A stretch of 64,000 nucleotides of DNA, from assembly GCA_914767715.1 (NCBI GenBank), contig OU612071.1:21823681-21887680 (forward strand), read 5' to 3'. Of this stretch, positions 1 through 10,204 are shown one piece after another (the first letter of the stretch is position 1; every line of letters begins with the position of its first letter). The notes beneath the pieces are model-generated. The model saw only the letters and a list, made by a program, of their open reading frames with translations, was not told the DNA's origin and searched no databases. Source of the DNA: Membranipora membranacea. Taxonomy: Eukaryota; Bryozoa; Gymnolaemata; Cheilostomatida; Membraniporidae. The translations under genes were made by a program, and so were the position numbers.

Positions 1-654
1 AAATATTTAGTTGGGGGTGTGTATTTGGTAATTTGCAAAATGAGGCTACTGCTCATCGAGGATTTACGTGATCAGTTGTGTTCTCTAAGTTTTGCGAGAG
101 GAGGCAATATGAAAATTTGAGTGTATATGAGAAGAATTTACTTCTCTCAATGGCTCATTCCTTAAAATTGGGCCACAGACTTATTTAGAGCTTGCCACTG
201 TTTTCCTAATTAGACTAAAGCTTCAAAACAATACCAAAACCTCCAAGGTGATCGGAGTGTTTTAATGAGCTTGCACAAATGTGCCACTTGAATGGGACAT
301 TGAAGCTTTAATCTTATGAGCCGGCCTCCCTCCACCCCTTATCTAGTTTGTTTGGTCTTTTTTTCTCTTGCATCAAACTGATCCTGGTTTTTTTTGTCAC
401 ACCTGACTGTGTATGGTGTGAGAGTGGAGCCATTCTGTCTAACTGATAACCAAAATCCTCCACCAGCTGTTTTATATTGATCAAGCTTCTTTTAAACGAT
501 CAACAAAGCTTTTCTTTCTGCACGGAGGCTATGTTGGCCTCCAAAGTTAATCATTAATATTACACAAAAACCTATATGATGTAATTGCTGGAGCAAGGGA
601 CAACGGGAAGAAATTGGGCAGAGTATCATCACATATACATGTGATTACTATCAG
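1..654. other. Left flank, nothing recognised
   Basis: AT-rich sequence with T-rich runs near 355-400. I see no open frame with family signatures, no convincing exon with paired splice sites, and no match to the repeat units further right. Confidence 0.4.
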
Positions 655-945
655 GAGAGCTTCATAATTATCTCACTTGTTTGTAGACTATACATATACA
701 ATACAACGTAAAATGATAATAAATTCCTGAATCTGTATTTCATCAAATACAATGAAGCCGCATCGGCCTCTCTTAGAAAGTCCTCTCCGGTCTGCTTCGA
801 GGAGCATCCATTGCAGTTTCTCTGCACACAGTCCTGGACTTTGGTTGACAAAGTTCTCATACCTTGTAAGCTGCCTAGGGCTTGGTAGTTTCAGCACCTT
901 TGTGAGGTTGAGGTAAGCTGTGACTGATCTAGTAAAGAGATCCAT
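655..945 (-). pseudogene. P-element/THAP9-like transposase fragment
   Basis: The minus-strand frame reads about 85 residues. It contains a segment of the type LPSPRQLTRY, then a Trp-Met plus acidic helix (LQWMLLEA), then GFIVFDEIQIQE. In P-element and THAP9-type transposases a short LPS..L..Y block is followed by an acidic motif at the end of a hydrophobic strand (DE.xIQ), which carries a catalytic aspartate. The piece is far shorter than a full transposase (usually over 700 residues), and I see no continuation in the flanks, so it is a relic. After IQE the frame turns hydrophobic and may be intron or junk. The family call rests on motif recognition only. Confidence 0.45.
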
Positions 946-1333
946 AGCAATCTCGATAACGGTAAAATAAGAACAAATGTAGTGTTAGAAGACACACCAG
1001 GAGAAAGTTTCTGACCAGGTAATATTTGATGCTTCGCTATATTTAGTGTGAGGGATTTACTGAAATTATTCGTTCGGAGTTATTACTTAACTAGCAATGG
1101 TTCAAGCCTGTACCATATTGTAAGTTGTACACATAACCATGTTTGTTGCTGTGATAGGCAATTTTGTCGTGTTGATTTTTACAGCATTAGGCGGACCACA
1201 TGCGAGCGAGTAATAAGCCATGCGCGATTGTCTTTTATTTACTTAGTGACATAGGTTCCTCCCCTTTTTCTCGCTAGACTGGCTATATCTCGCTCGCTCG
1301 CTGGCTCATTGCTAGATGTGAATCTTTTACCGC
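946..1333. other. Unannotated flank up to the first repeat unit
   Basis: No recognisable gene. A short open frame (1048-1254) has no family signature. At about 1334 the sequence becomes the first copy of the tandem repeat unit; the matching bases start again at about 12117 and 30394. Confidence 0.4.
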
Positions 1334-1837
1334 TCAATGGACCATGAATTATCACACAGCTTCAATTACAGCATAAAACGCATTCGATAGGCAGGCGTGC
1401 TACAATATAAATTATCATTGCCCAAATAATGGCAAGAAAATTTATCTTGAAAAATTGATGTTCCTCACCTATGGAAGCCTCTTACTCCTTTAATATTATA
1501 TCAAATGGCAAAAGATTAAAAGTGTACAGAAGATGTTTTCTACCATCTGAGAAACATCAATAGTGATAAATTCAACAGGAAAGAAATTAAATCAGGTGGG
1601 TTAAGGGCATGTTTTTTTACCCTAAAAAAACCCTTTTTCCCCCAAAAGTGATAAAAATTTTGGTTCAACCCTCATGAAAGACAAAATGTACAATGACCCA
1701 TTGAAAAAACCTTCGAATGATAGCTCAAATGACAAAATCGGACATCAACTGCTCAAGTTACCACATGCGGGTTAATCTCCATTGAAGTCTATATGTCGCA
1801 AAACAAGGCACAGATCTGACCTTAACTACACTGTATA

Positions 1838-1885
1838 TCTTGTTCGTACATTCGTACATCCTGTTCGTACATCGTACATTCGGGC
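1838..1885. repeat. 13-bp minisatellite, CCTGTTCGTACAT-type
   Basis: Short run of degenerate 13-bp repeats rich in GTAC palindromes. Related runs occur at about 4355-4515, 12550-12590, 14878-15040, 30900-30945, 33925-33995, 49435-49590 and 51275-51435. Read on the minus strand they give repeated MYEQDVR-like peptides, which are a by-product of the repeat and not a protein. Each run is followed by the same block of about 300 bp. Confidence 0.75.
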
Positions 1886-2130
1886 CACCTGCCATGCGCT
1901 GATGCAAAGCAATCAAATCTCCTAATGCCATCTTGATTGGAACATAATATAAATGAAAACAGGAAATTGAGGGAATTGAAAGGAATGGCTTGACTATTTA
2001 TCATTGATTACGTCTTTGGTAAATACTTGGCCCGATTTCAGCAAAAAGACCAAAACAGAACACGACCTATACAGGATATCGTCATTGTGCAGCTATTCTA
2101 GTACCCATAGTCACACATGGGAGCCCTTAC

Positions 2131-2330
2131 ATCCTCAAATGAGAGTCTTTCCCCTTGCCAAAGATATACCCATTGACTAGGGCCGCCTCAATACAAAAGT
2201 GATAAATTACTTGGTACCACTTGTAGGACCTATGGGGATACTTTATTTCAACTCGCTAGTTGATCAAATCTATCTACATCCCCCATAAATTTATTATAAT
2301 CCACTATTAAAACTTCATAACAGTATTACA
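2131..2330 (-). pseudogene. piggyBac transposase C-terminal fragment, copy 1
   Basis: Homologous to the open fragment at 31172-31357. The minus strand shows the piggyBac hallmark region (DYNKFMGDVDRFDQL-type), but an in-frame stop follows directly after DQLAS, so the frame is broken here. In the family this region lies near the C-terminal end of the DDE transposase domain, which cuts and pastes at TTAA sites. No full transposase remains. Confidence 0.6.
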
Positions 2331-4783
2331 AATAGTATTGTTTACACAATGTTGAATTTTGGAAAGGGGATACCATCGTGTTCTAAACAGATACTCTGTA
2401 GCATTTCTTTTCAACAACAAAATTACTCAATTATCATAAAAAGTAGCACTGTGCCTAACAGAAATGTAAGGAAACTTTAACAATAGTAAAAATTGATAAG
2501 ATTACTCAGTTAACACGACATTTGATGACAACACAAAAACAAGTTTTCATAGGGATGACTAACTTTAATCTTCTGTTTGCGATTTTGTTACCAACGTTTT
2601 CCTTTTCATTTTTATCTTCCTTGGATGAGGATCTGGCACAGACACAGGCAACTGTGTCCCAAAGGGTGAGAATTCAATCTTTTACACATGTGTCACGGAC
2701 TTAATGGCTCAACAGTGAATTTAGAGCATATCCGCCATGCCATACCAAGTCACTGATGCCAAGCCCCTGATACCAATCGGCTGATACAAAGATGAGACGT
2801 TTTTATAACTCCATGGAGTTTATTATTTGATTGCTTTTTCTTGCCGCTTCCGTTTATATTTGACAAATCTGACACCTCTTCTCATAATTGAACAATTAAA
2901 AATGCTGATGGATCACTATTTGATAAATTTTGCAGAAACATAAAACCCACATTTGGCAAAAGAAAGAATATATTTTACACTATATCCTGCAACAACTGAT
3001 TTATGTATTATATTAAATTGATTTCTGGCTTCCCTTGTGGTCGGAAATATACTCTTTGTGTAGCTGAAGGTTCCTATATTTATATCTTGTAGGGCTATGA
3101 AGAGGGGCAACTTCAGTAGTTGAGAAAAGTTTAGAACAGTTTTCATTCCAGTAAAGACACTAGTTTCAACTCTGTCCAGGCACAATTCCAAAGGTTGCCA
3201 CAGTGCTCTTCATAAAACCTTTTACATATAAACACCAAATATGAATAGGTTCTTCTATGGCTTTAAGTTATAATAAAACCAAAGGTTTTGATGTTATCCA
3301 ATTTATCCGATAGTGATCAATTCTAAACTTAAAAGCTGAGTCTTCTTCTCAATCTTTATGATGGTGATGCTCTTATCATATTGTAAAGTTCATTCATAAT
3401 CAATTTATACAAAATATTCGGTGTTAAAGCTTTGTTCCTTTATTCTCTTTGTGAAAAAATTGCTTTGCATCCGTTTTAGCTGAATAGAAGAATCGGTAGT
3501 ACATGGCTTCATTTTTTAGACCCTACATAATGAGGGCTGTCGCTGGCACAACCCAAATGAGAATGCAATATCCCTTTTACATCTTGAGCAAATTTCCAAT
3601 TCATAATGAGACATAAGATCATAATACAATAGATACCCTATAACTGACATTCTTTCACTCAATTCTGTCAATATTTTGAAACATATCGTTGAAATGCAGC
3701 AACAATTTTTTCATGTTATTTACTCATAAAATTCCGATGACAGTTTCCCGTTGGTTGCCAGAAAATTATAACAAAACCTAACCAAAACAGGAACAAATAT
3801 CGTACAATGTAAAGTAAATAAGATAGAAACCAGGCCAAAACGAAAGTCATTCAAAATAAATGAGTGACTTAAAAAAATTGAAATAAAACTTGCAAAAATA
3901 CTTATGCGAGATTATAGTGTCCTATAATTTCGTATTACATATCCACTCGTTCCAAATTGATGATACGCTGGAAACATAATAACAAATTTCATGATAAACT
4001 TTTGTTTTCTATTTGCTGTTTTGAAAACCTTGCAGTCTGTAAAACTTTTATATGTCTCTGATGGGTTAAATTCACGGGAGCCAAACAAGACAGCTTTTAC
4101 CATTTAATCAGAGGATAATACTTTCTGACCAAAGCTGTCTCCACCCTTCAGACATCCAATAAACTTAGAAAACATCAAATCACTCAGAAAAAAAAATTGA
4201 GGACCATTGATAACACTAACTGGGTTACAGATAACATTGTATATAGATAAAACTTACATTGAAACTATAGGTCAAATAAGGTTGCAAAGATTAAAATAAA
4301 ATTTATATTTTTAATTTTTCTCTCATGGATGAGATTTTAGGGTCGGATAATATCCTGTTCGTATATCCTGTTCGTTACAAAGATTAAAATAAAAGTTAAA
4401 TTTTTAATTTTTCCCTCATGGATGAGCTTTTAGGGTCGGATAATATCCTCTTCGTACATCCTGTTCGTATATCCTGTTCATACATTCGTACATCCTGTCT
4501 GTACATTGTACATTCGGGCCACCTGCCATGCGCTGATGCAAAGCAATCAAATCTCCTAATGCCATCTTGATTGGAACATAATATCAATGAAAACAGGAAA
4601 TTGAGGAATTGAAAGGAATGGCTTGACTAGTAATCATTGATTACATCTTTGGTAAAAACTTTGCCTGATTTCAGCAAAAAGACCAAAACAGAACACGACC
4701 TCTACAGGATATTGTCATTGTGCAGCTATTCTAGTACCCATAGTCACACATGGAAGCCCTTACATCCTCAACCACTCCTTCAA

Positions 4784-5405
4784 CCCTTTGTGTGTCATCT
4801 ATACGATCAGCCATAATATAATCCCTCCTGTTAGCTATTCTGGTTAAAATTCATTGGAATGACATGAGGTTATAAAACTTGTCATAACTCAAGAACTAAT
4901 AAGTTTAGAAGGAAACTTTAAAATGTAAACCTTCTCCATAAAGTTTTTGATCTGTCTATCCATGTTCTATCAGTCTAGCAATGCCAGAAATAATTTTAAT
5001 GTCACTGAAACACACAACAAAGTGTATAAATAGTCTTATTATGTGTTTAGCTTATCACAAATGCCCTCATACTTGTTTTACACAAACAAGATTTATACCA
5101 CTGGACAGGAAATTTCGTTTGGATAAGAAATAAAAAAATAATGAACTCTTTACAGGCCATATCACAGCCATGCTGCAGGTTACAGCGGAGAGGGTGCAAT
5201 AAATACAAAGTTTATGCAGGCACTGCTATTGTATTATATTTATGGATCGATGGCTAGTAGTTGGAAAGCTGCTTTGTACTAGCTACTAAACAGCATTCGT
5301 AAGGTGCTGTGTACTAACTACTAACAAGCATAGTAGTCTATCGATGCAACTATGTAGCGCAATTCAGGAATAAACCAACTTGTAATTTGCCTGCCTTTGT
5401 ACAAG
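4784..5405. mobile_element. Non-autonomous element fragment with CCCTTTGTGTGTC end
   Basis: This stretch starts with CCCTTTGTGTGTCATC and recurs in the other units at about 12850 (short), 15310, and 51690. A diverged copy in opposite orientation lies at 41738-42379, where the matching end is flanked by TTAA. That flank, together with the nearby piggyBac transposase remnants, suggests a piggyBac-type terminus. The inner boundary is not clear, so the element length is uncertain. Confidence 0.45.
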
Positions 5406-5605
5406 CGATGCCCAAACTCAAGCAAATCTCAGCAAGGCTGACTCACACACATGTATCCTCTTATGATATGCAACAAGATGTGATACCAGAATGCATCAGT
5501 ATAAATCGAGTGCAAAGCCTATTTGTCCGTGATAAACCATGATTTTGAATTGAAAGAAATATAAAGACCTTCATCGCATACGCGAAGTCATATGGATACC
5601 AGTTA

Positions 5606-5940
5606 ATAGGATACAAAAAATGAATATAAAAATGAGATTGCAGATCAAAAATGTGATCTGTGACACATTTCAAAGTGAATACCCTCAAATGATGGAGAAA
5701 AGTAATAAGATACAAAAAACTGCAGATAAAATGAGATGGCAAGCAAATAATGGAATCAAAGGCACATTTCAAAGGAAATGTCCCTCAAATGAGGGAGCAG
5801 TAATGAGATACAAAAAACTGAGAAGGCCTCTCGGAGAAATGAGCATTGAGAAGCAGGCAAGTAAAATAAATATGACTATTTGTAAAAAAGATGAAGGAAC
5901 ACTGTTCCTAAGTGATCTAAAGATAATACTAAAATCGGAC
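5606..5940 (+). repeat. 99-bp tandem repeat with open frame
   Basis: Two clear 98-99-bp repeats start at 5611 and 5710 (each opening ATACAAAAAA) and a third, more diverged one at 5808. Because 99 is 33 codons, the plus strand keeps one open frame through all three (about 107 residues, lysine-rich, motif IQK...KMR.Q...TFQ). The same array is at 16118-16477 and 52530-52862 with an open frame each time. No family is recognised. Strong purine bias of this strand favours open frames by chance, so coding status is doubtful. Confidence 0.5.
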
Positions 5941-6272
5941 TGATATAAAGAGTCATCTACGGCATACCTGAGTATGATACGGAGAGAAGAATTATGATTT
6001 GCCTGAGGTAAAACGGTACTGATTGTCAAATAAAAGAATTCAATCAAAAGAAGAAAAACATCAGAGATGGCAGAGTAAAATTGTATGAAAAATTGATAAA
6101 GGAAAAACTATCGCAGGGTTGTCTGAGTCTGCAGTGTGCGCTGACCCGAAGAAAGAAAGCTTGATTGCAAAAGAGAAGGTCAGCAATCGAGCCGCATAGG
6201 CTTGTTAAAAAAAAGAGAAAACAATGAGGAAACCGGGACAGGAACCAGCAGATAACTCGAAAAAGAGAGAAT

Positions 6273-6800
6273 TTTGAGAATATTGACGCAAACAATAAAA
6301 TAATGTTATATTTTGAAGTGGGTAATATTGATGATGCATTGAATAAATGTTGATTTTGAGAGTTTGGCACTATCAAAGGATGCCATAGATTGAAGTGTAC
6401 TTGGCAAATCGAATTGGTGAATTGTGAATGGGATTATTTTGAGACATTGAGTCTGGAAAAAATTGGATCAAAAAAAGGGAGACTGTTGAGAGTTTGACTC
6501 TATCAAAACATGTCATAAATTGAAGGCAGCTCTGGAAAACCCTGAGTCAGTATAAATAAGGGATAAATTTTGAGAGATTGACTGGAACTTAAATCATAAA
6601 CTGAAGTGGAGTCGGTGATAGCTCAGTGCTTTATTGAAAAAAAAAGAATAGTTTTGGAAGGATCGACTATATCGAATTGTCATACTTAGAAGTGGTCTCT
6701 TAACAATACCGATGCTGAATTTAAAAAAAAGGGACTCTGATAAAAGCTAGATCGAAAAAAAAGGAAAAATTTAGAGGAGATTGGCTTAGGCAAAGAATGG
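6273..6800 (+). repeat. Degenerate ~84-bp tandem repeats
   Basis: About six to seven diverged copies of an 80-85-bp unit, each opening with TTTTGAGAG/TATTGAC and containing a CATAAATTGAAG-like core followed by an A-rich stretch. Starts are near 6273, 6356, 6439, 6482, 6567, 6650 and 6734. The array continues the purine-rich strand bias of the preceding 99-bp repeats. Orthologous arrays lie at about 16808-17310 and 53190-53690. Long minus-strand frames here (for example 16578-17054) are pyrimidine-strand by-products. Confidence 0.6.
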
Positions 6801-6815
6801 AAGCAAAAAGTCTAC

Positions 6816-8020
6816 ATGGTCGGAATAGAATTTAGAGCTGAAATCGAACATATGAAAATGTTATGCAGCACCTGTGATAAATCCAATGTTTATAGGAAAC
6901 TCAAAGTGTTGGGCATACCAATTTATAAAACAAAGGACATAACACCAAATTCGATCCAGAATGAACATACTAAAAAGGCTGCAACCATGTCAATGCAACT
7001 ATAACATAACAAAACTGAAATGTGGAAGCTTAGACCCAATTACATTCGTACTTAAATAGAAACTGCCTCTTACATCACGTTTTTTAGCCTTCACTGCTGA
7101 CAGGGATGCAGTTTTCGAGCTCAGCCTTGCTGAGTTTCATGTAAGCAGCATTTTATTATCAAAAACACCGTAACAGAACATCAAAGCACCATCTGCGAAA
7201 ATGGAATAATCATGTTCCCTTGTCTAAATTAATCAGTCTCATCATACATCATAAAATGATTGCATTGCTTTCAATGAATAGTTTATGCAGTGTCTTAATC
7301 AATCAACTAAGCACAAACATTCTTCTAATTGTTCAACGCATACCCTGGTGAATTTATGGAGCATCCAGTAGGCTGCATTGAGACAAATCTGGCAAAAGGT
7401 CATAGACATTATTAACAAGATCCTAACATGCGGGCCTACACACAGCCATGTGGAATTGTTCCTCCTAACCATAAGTAATTTTGAACAGATCATTTGTCAT
7501 CAGATTTTATGAAACACGGTTCTTCAAATAATCATTGCACACATATTTTTTCCGAAGCAGAGTACAACAATTTTGGGGTGAAAATAATTATTGCATTGAT
7601 AATGTAGGCATCTATTTACAAAAACTATGCACCAAAATCACGGTATTCCAGATAGTGCCTGTCTCACGCAAAAATGTCAAAATTGCCATTTACAAACCAA
7701 CCTAAGTCAGCATCATCTATATAGATAAATGAATCATATGACTGCCTGCTACCAAAGCTAAGTTAAAACAAGCTCTTGATAGAATTTCAGCATCTGACTT
7801 GGACAAAGTGATGCAACAGCATTTACACAAGTAGTGTGGTATGATAAAATCAAATAGATAGAGACGAGCACAAGCAAACACGATTACTCAGAATTTATAT
7901 GTCGTATAGCTAAACAAAAAAAGATAATGTTGCACATAGCTACCTGAGTGATTGGCGATGATATAGCTAGATCTGATAGCAAAGAAGGCATCGACCTAGG
8001 GGCCGGAACCAGAGGCTGTA
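6816..8020. repeat. 1.1-kb segment duplicated within the unit (first copy)
   Basis: From about 6855 the sequence matches 10205-11360 in the same unit, so each unit carries two paralogous copies about 3.35 kb apart. A 62-residue open frame (6816-7004), repeated at 17340 and 53714 but of different length there, has no known signature. The remainder is AT-rich with no gene that I can support. Confidence 0.6.
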
Positions 8021-8029
8021 AAAACATAA

Positions 8030-8310
8030 CATTATAGTTTTAAAATAATTATAACTATAATAGTTCCGAGCATTGGCCCTCGCTAAGGCCCTCATGTCCC
8101 TATGAATATTGAGAGGAACAGTTGAACTCAGAGTTCAAATTTATTTATGTCGTACAATAGACCATTGATGGTTGAAGTCATAAGGGTTAGTCACTCAAAG
8201 AATCGTGACAGCGAAATAGTGTGTGCCTTAAGGGCGAGGCTGCAATGACTTCGCCAATTTGCTCTCAGTTTTTACGCAGTTAGGAGCACACCTGTGGTTC
8301 CAATCACTCC
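8030..8310 (-). repeat. SINE body without tRNA-like head
   Basis: This matches the stretch next to the tRNA-like head in copies 2 and 4 (18,890-19,180 and 55,310-55,605). In copy 1 the head itself (about 96 bp) is missing: sequence runs directly from CCCAGTAGTCA into TACATTAAAA. A deletion in copy 1 is simpler than two independent insertions. Confidence 0.5.
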
Positions 8311-8622
8311 CAGTAGTCATACATTAAAAAAAATAAGAACAAATTACCAGGAAATCAAAGGCCTTATAACAAAACAAACATGCCGTTGTAGAGTGTATCC
8401 CCCGGGAAAGGCTTCACTGACAAAACAGAATTCAAGGAGCCAGTGGGCAACAGTGGGAATGCAGACTAAGACCTTCTATCCATCAATCATTACACCAACC
8501 ATGCTGTAAGCTTCAGACCTTTTATTTATGAGTTGTAGCATAACATTGTTGCTTACAACCATCACAAATGACCTGGACATACAACCATACAACCAGACTT
8601 AAACTCAAACTAAAAGAAGTTA

Positions 8623-8889
8623 TCACAGAAAACAAAATGCAACAGATATATGGCTTCTTGATTTCTGAAATTTGCAAGTCACAACTGAGTCACACACGGA
8701 TGCATCATTTTTGGCAACATTCCCACACAGTATTAGGATATTTGTGTCAGATTTCAACACATGGTTAGCCTCATACCAATCACAACAACAATAACTGTCT
8801 AAAGACCTGATACAAATTATAGATATTTTATTTGACACTTCGGACGCCAGGCACATTAAAGCAGGACAATTTGAAAAACGATTTGTCAC
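8623..8889 (-). CDS. Hypothetical 88-residue frame, conserved in three units
   Basis: A frame of 88 residues with seven to nine cysteines is open in all three units (also 19592-19858 and 56015-56281). The copies differ by several amino-acid replacements (for example Trp/Arg, Asn/Asp, Lys/Glu, Ala/Pro) and no stop. No signal peptide, no family match recognised. The high rate of replacement changes is what an unconstrained sequence would show, so this may be an accidental open frame. Listed because it survives in every complete unit. Confidence 0.2.
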   Translation of the reverse strand: MTNRFSNCPALMCLASEVSNKISIICIRSLDSYCCCDWYEANHVLKSDTNILILCGNVAKNDASVCDSVVTCKFQKSRSHISVAFCFL

Positions 8890-9219
8890 AACATGTCAAA
8901 TCAATATGGCAGAAGTTGTTGTAGTTTGGCATAATCATCATCCCAAATGAGGCCTATATTCTATTTCCATAATAATGACATATTCAATTTTGTTTTTTAT
9001 GGCCTTCTTAAATTCCAGCAATAGTATGTGAATTATTCAATGTAGAATAAACAGGATGCCAATTGATGAGCGCTGATATATTGGCCAATGAAGTGCCAAA
9101 ATGCTTTAAAATCTTATTTTGAATTGATCATGATGTGTTAGTCTTATCAAATAGCTGGATTTCTGAAAGAGATGCTTTGACACTAATCACAGTAATTAAT
9201 GCCTTGAGAGAGTTGCACA

Positions 9220-9227
9220 TATAAATA
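9220..9227 (+). promoter_or_regulatory. TATA box (TATAAATA) of four-cysteine peptide gene, copy 1
   Basis: Consensus TATAAATA lying 86 bases upstream of the start codon at 9306. Transcription would start near 9250 and give a first exon of about 60 bases. The same box sits at the same spacing in copies 2 and 4. Confidence 0.6.
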
Positions 9228-9305
9228 TGGGATTCTTGGCGAATAATTCAAAATCTAAGCACTTCTCCACCTGTTCATTTCAACTTACTGAAAACATCAA
9301 GCGAC

Positions 9306-10024
9306 ATGGTGAGTACAAGTCTGATGTCATTCAAATTTGTTCGTTAAACATTGGGTGAGGCTATAGATTTGATAACTTGAAACACTGAGTAAAACAGATG
9401 TTCATCAATACTATTGTAATCATGTTATCATAGAATAGAGTTCCTCAGTTCAGTTTGAAAATAAACATATCATGCTATCAACATAAAAAATCACCGTCGG
9501 AAGGAGTTAGTCTCCCTTGAGTACAGGTGTTATTACATCTACTGAGCTACTCTTTAAATAGATGAGGCAAATGGGTTTCTTTTTTCAGCGCAGCACAGTT
9601 CAGTAAAAAAATCAGAAAATAAACATATCGTGCTACGAACCCAACATCAATATCAACATCAACATTGGACGGAGTTAATCTCTTTTGAGTTCAGGTGCCA
9701 TTACCTCATACTGAGATACTCTTATAATATATGAGGCAGATGAGTTTTTTTCTTTTTTGAGCACCCAGTGAACATCCAGTACTTTTCGTTTAATTACATT
9801 TTGCGGATCGGTCATTGATGGGTTCGGTTCTTCAGAGCTAGATGTGAAGCAACAACTTCACCTGCGCATTCCATTTTTTTATTTCACAGAGGATGAATAT
9901 ATTTTACGGTCTCGCAGCGCTCCTGATGCTAGCAGGAATCTGCAACGCAGGATGTTCTGGTGGATGCCCATCCGGAAAGTATTGTCAAGATGGCTCTTGT
10001 TTATGGATACTGAACACCCAATGA
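9306..10024 (+). CDS. Secreted four-cysteine peptide precursor, copy 1 (two exons)
   Basis: Model: exon 1 ends with the start codon ATG (9306-9308) followed by donor GTGAGT at 9309; the 581-base intron ends in a T-rich tract and CAG at 9889; exon 2 (9890-10024) continues in frame. The 45-residue product has Met-Arg-Met, a hydrophobic core (residues 5-16) and a small-residue cleavage site after ICNA. About 24 mature residues remain, with cysteines spaced C-x3-C-x5-C-x4-C and a short hydrophobic tail ending NTQ. This layout is typical of secreted disulfide-rich peptides (defence, signalling or venom-like); I cannot assign a family. A second in-frame Met (9893) could start translation if exon 1 is not used. 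The poly(A) signal AATAAA is at 10082-10087. The coding bases are identical to copy 2. Confidence 0.7.
9463..9770. repeat. Two ~158-bp tandem copies inside the peptide-gene intron
   Basis: The stretches from ATAAACATATC at about 9463 and again at about 9621 are related over roughly 150 bp. Each includes a GGAGTTA...CTCTTTTGAGT...ACTGAG block that, read on the minus strand, resembles a tRNA A-box (TAGCTCAGTAGATG). They look like an old tRNA-derived SINE piece that was duplicated. Present also in copies 2 and 4. Confidence 0.4.
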
Positions 10025-10204
10025 AGATGCTTGAAAGCAAATCCATCAGCATGAAACACTTTGAGTGGAGGTATCTCAAGAAATAAATATAAGCTTCAAA
10101 TCATACCAAATCTTTCAATCGCAACTTAGTCGCTGTTTACATATATAGTCATCATGGAAATAAGTATCTATATCTCCATTATTTGTTTACCCCTTCTCTG
10201 AGCA

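Noticed and set aside
9844-10086. 80-residue plus-strand frame and 66-residue minus-strand frame over the peptide exon
   Set aside because: Both are other-frame readings of the four-cysteine peptide exon and begin in the intron or the 3' UTR.
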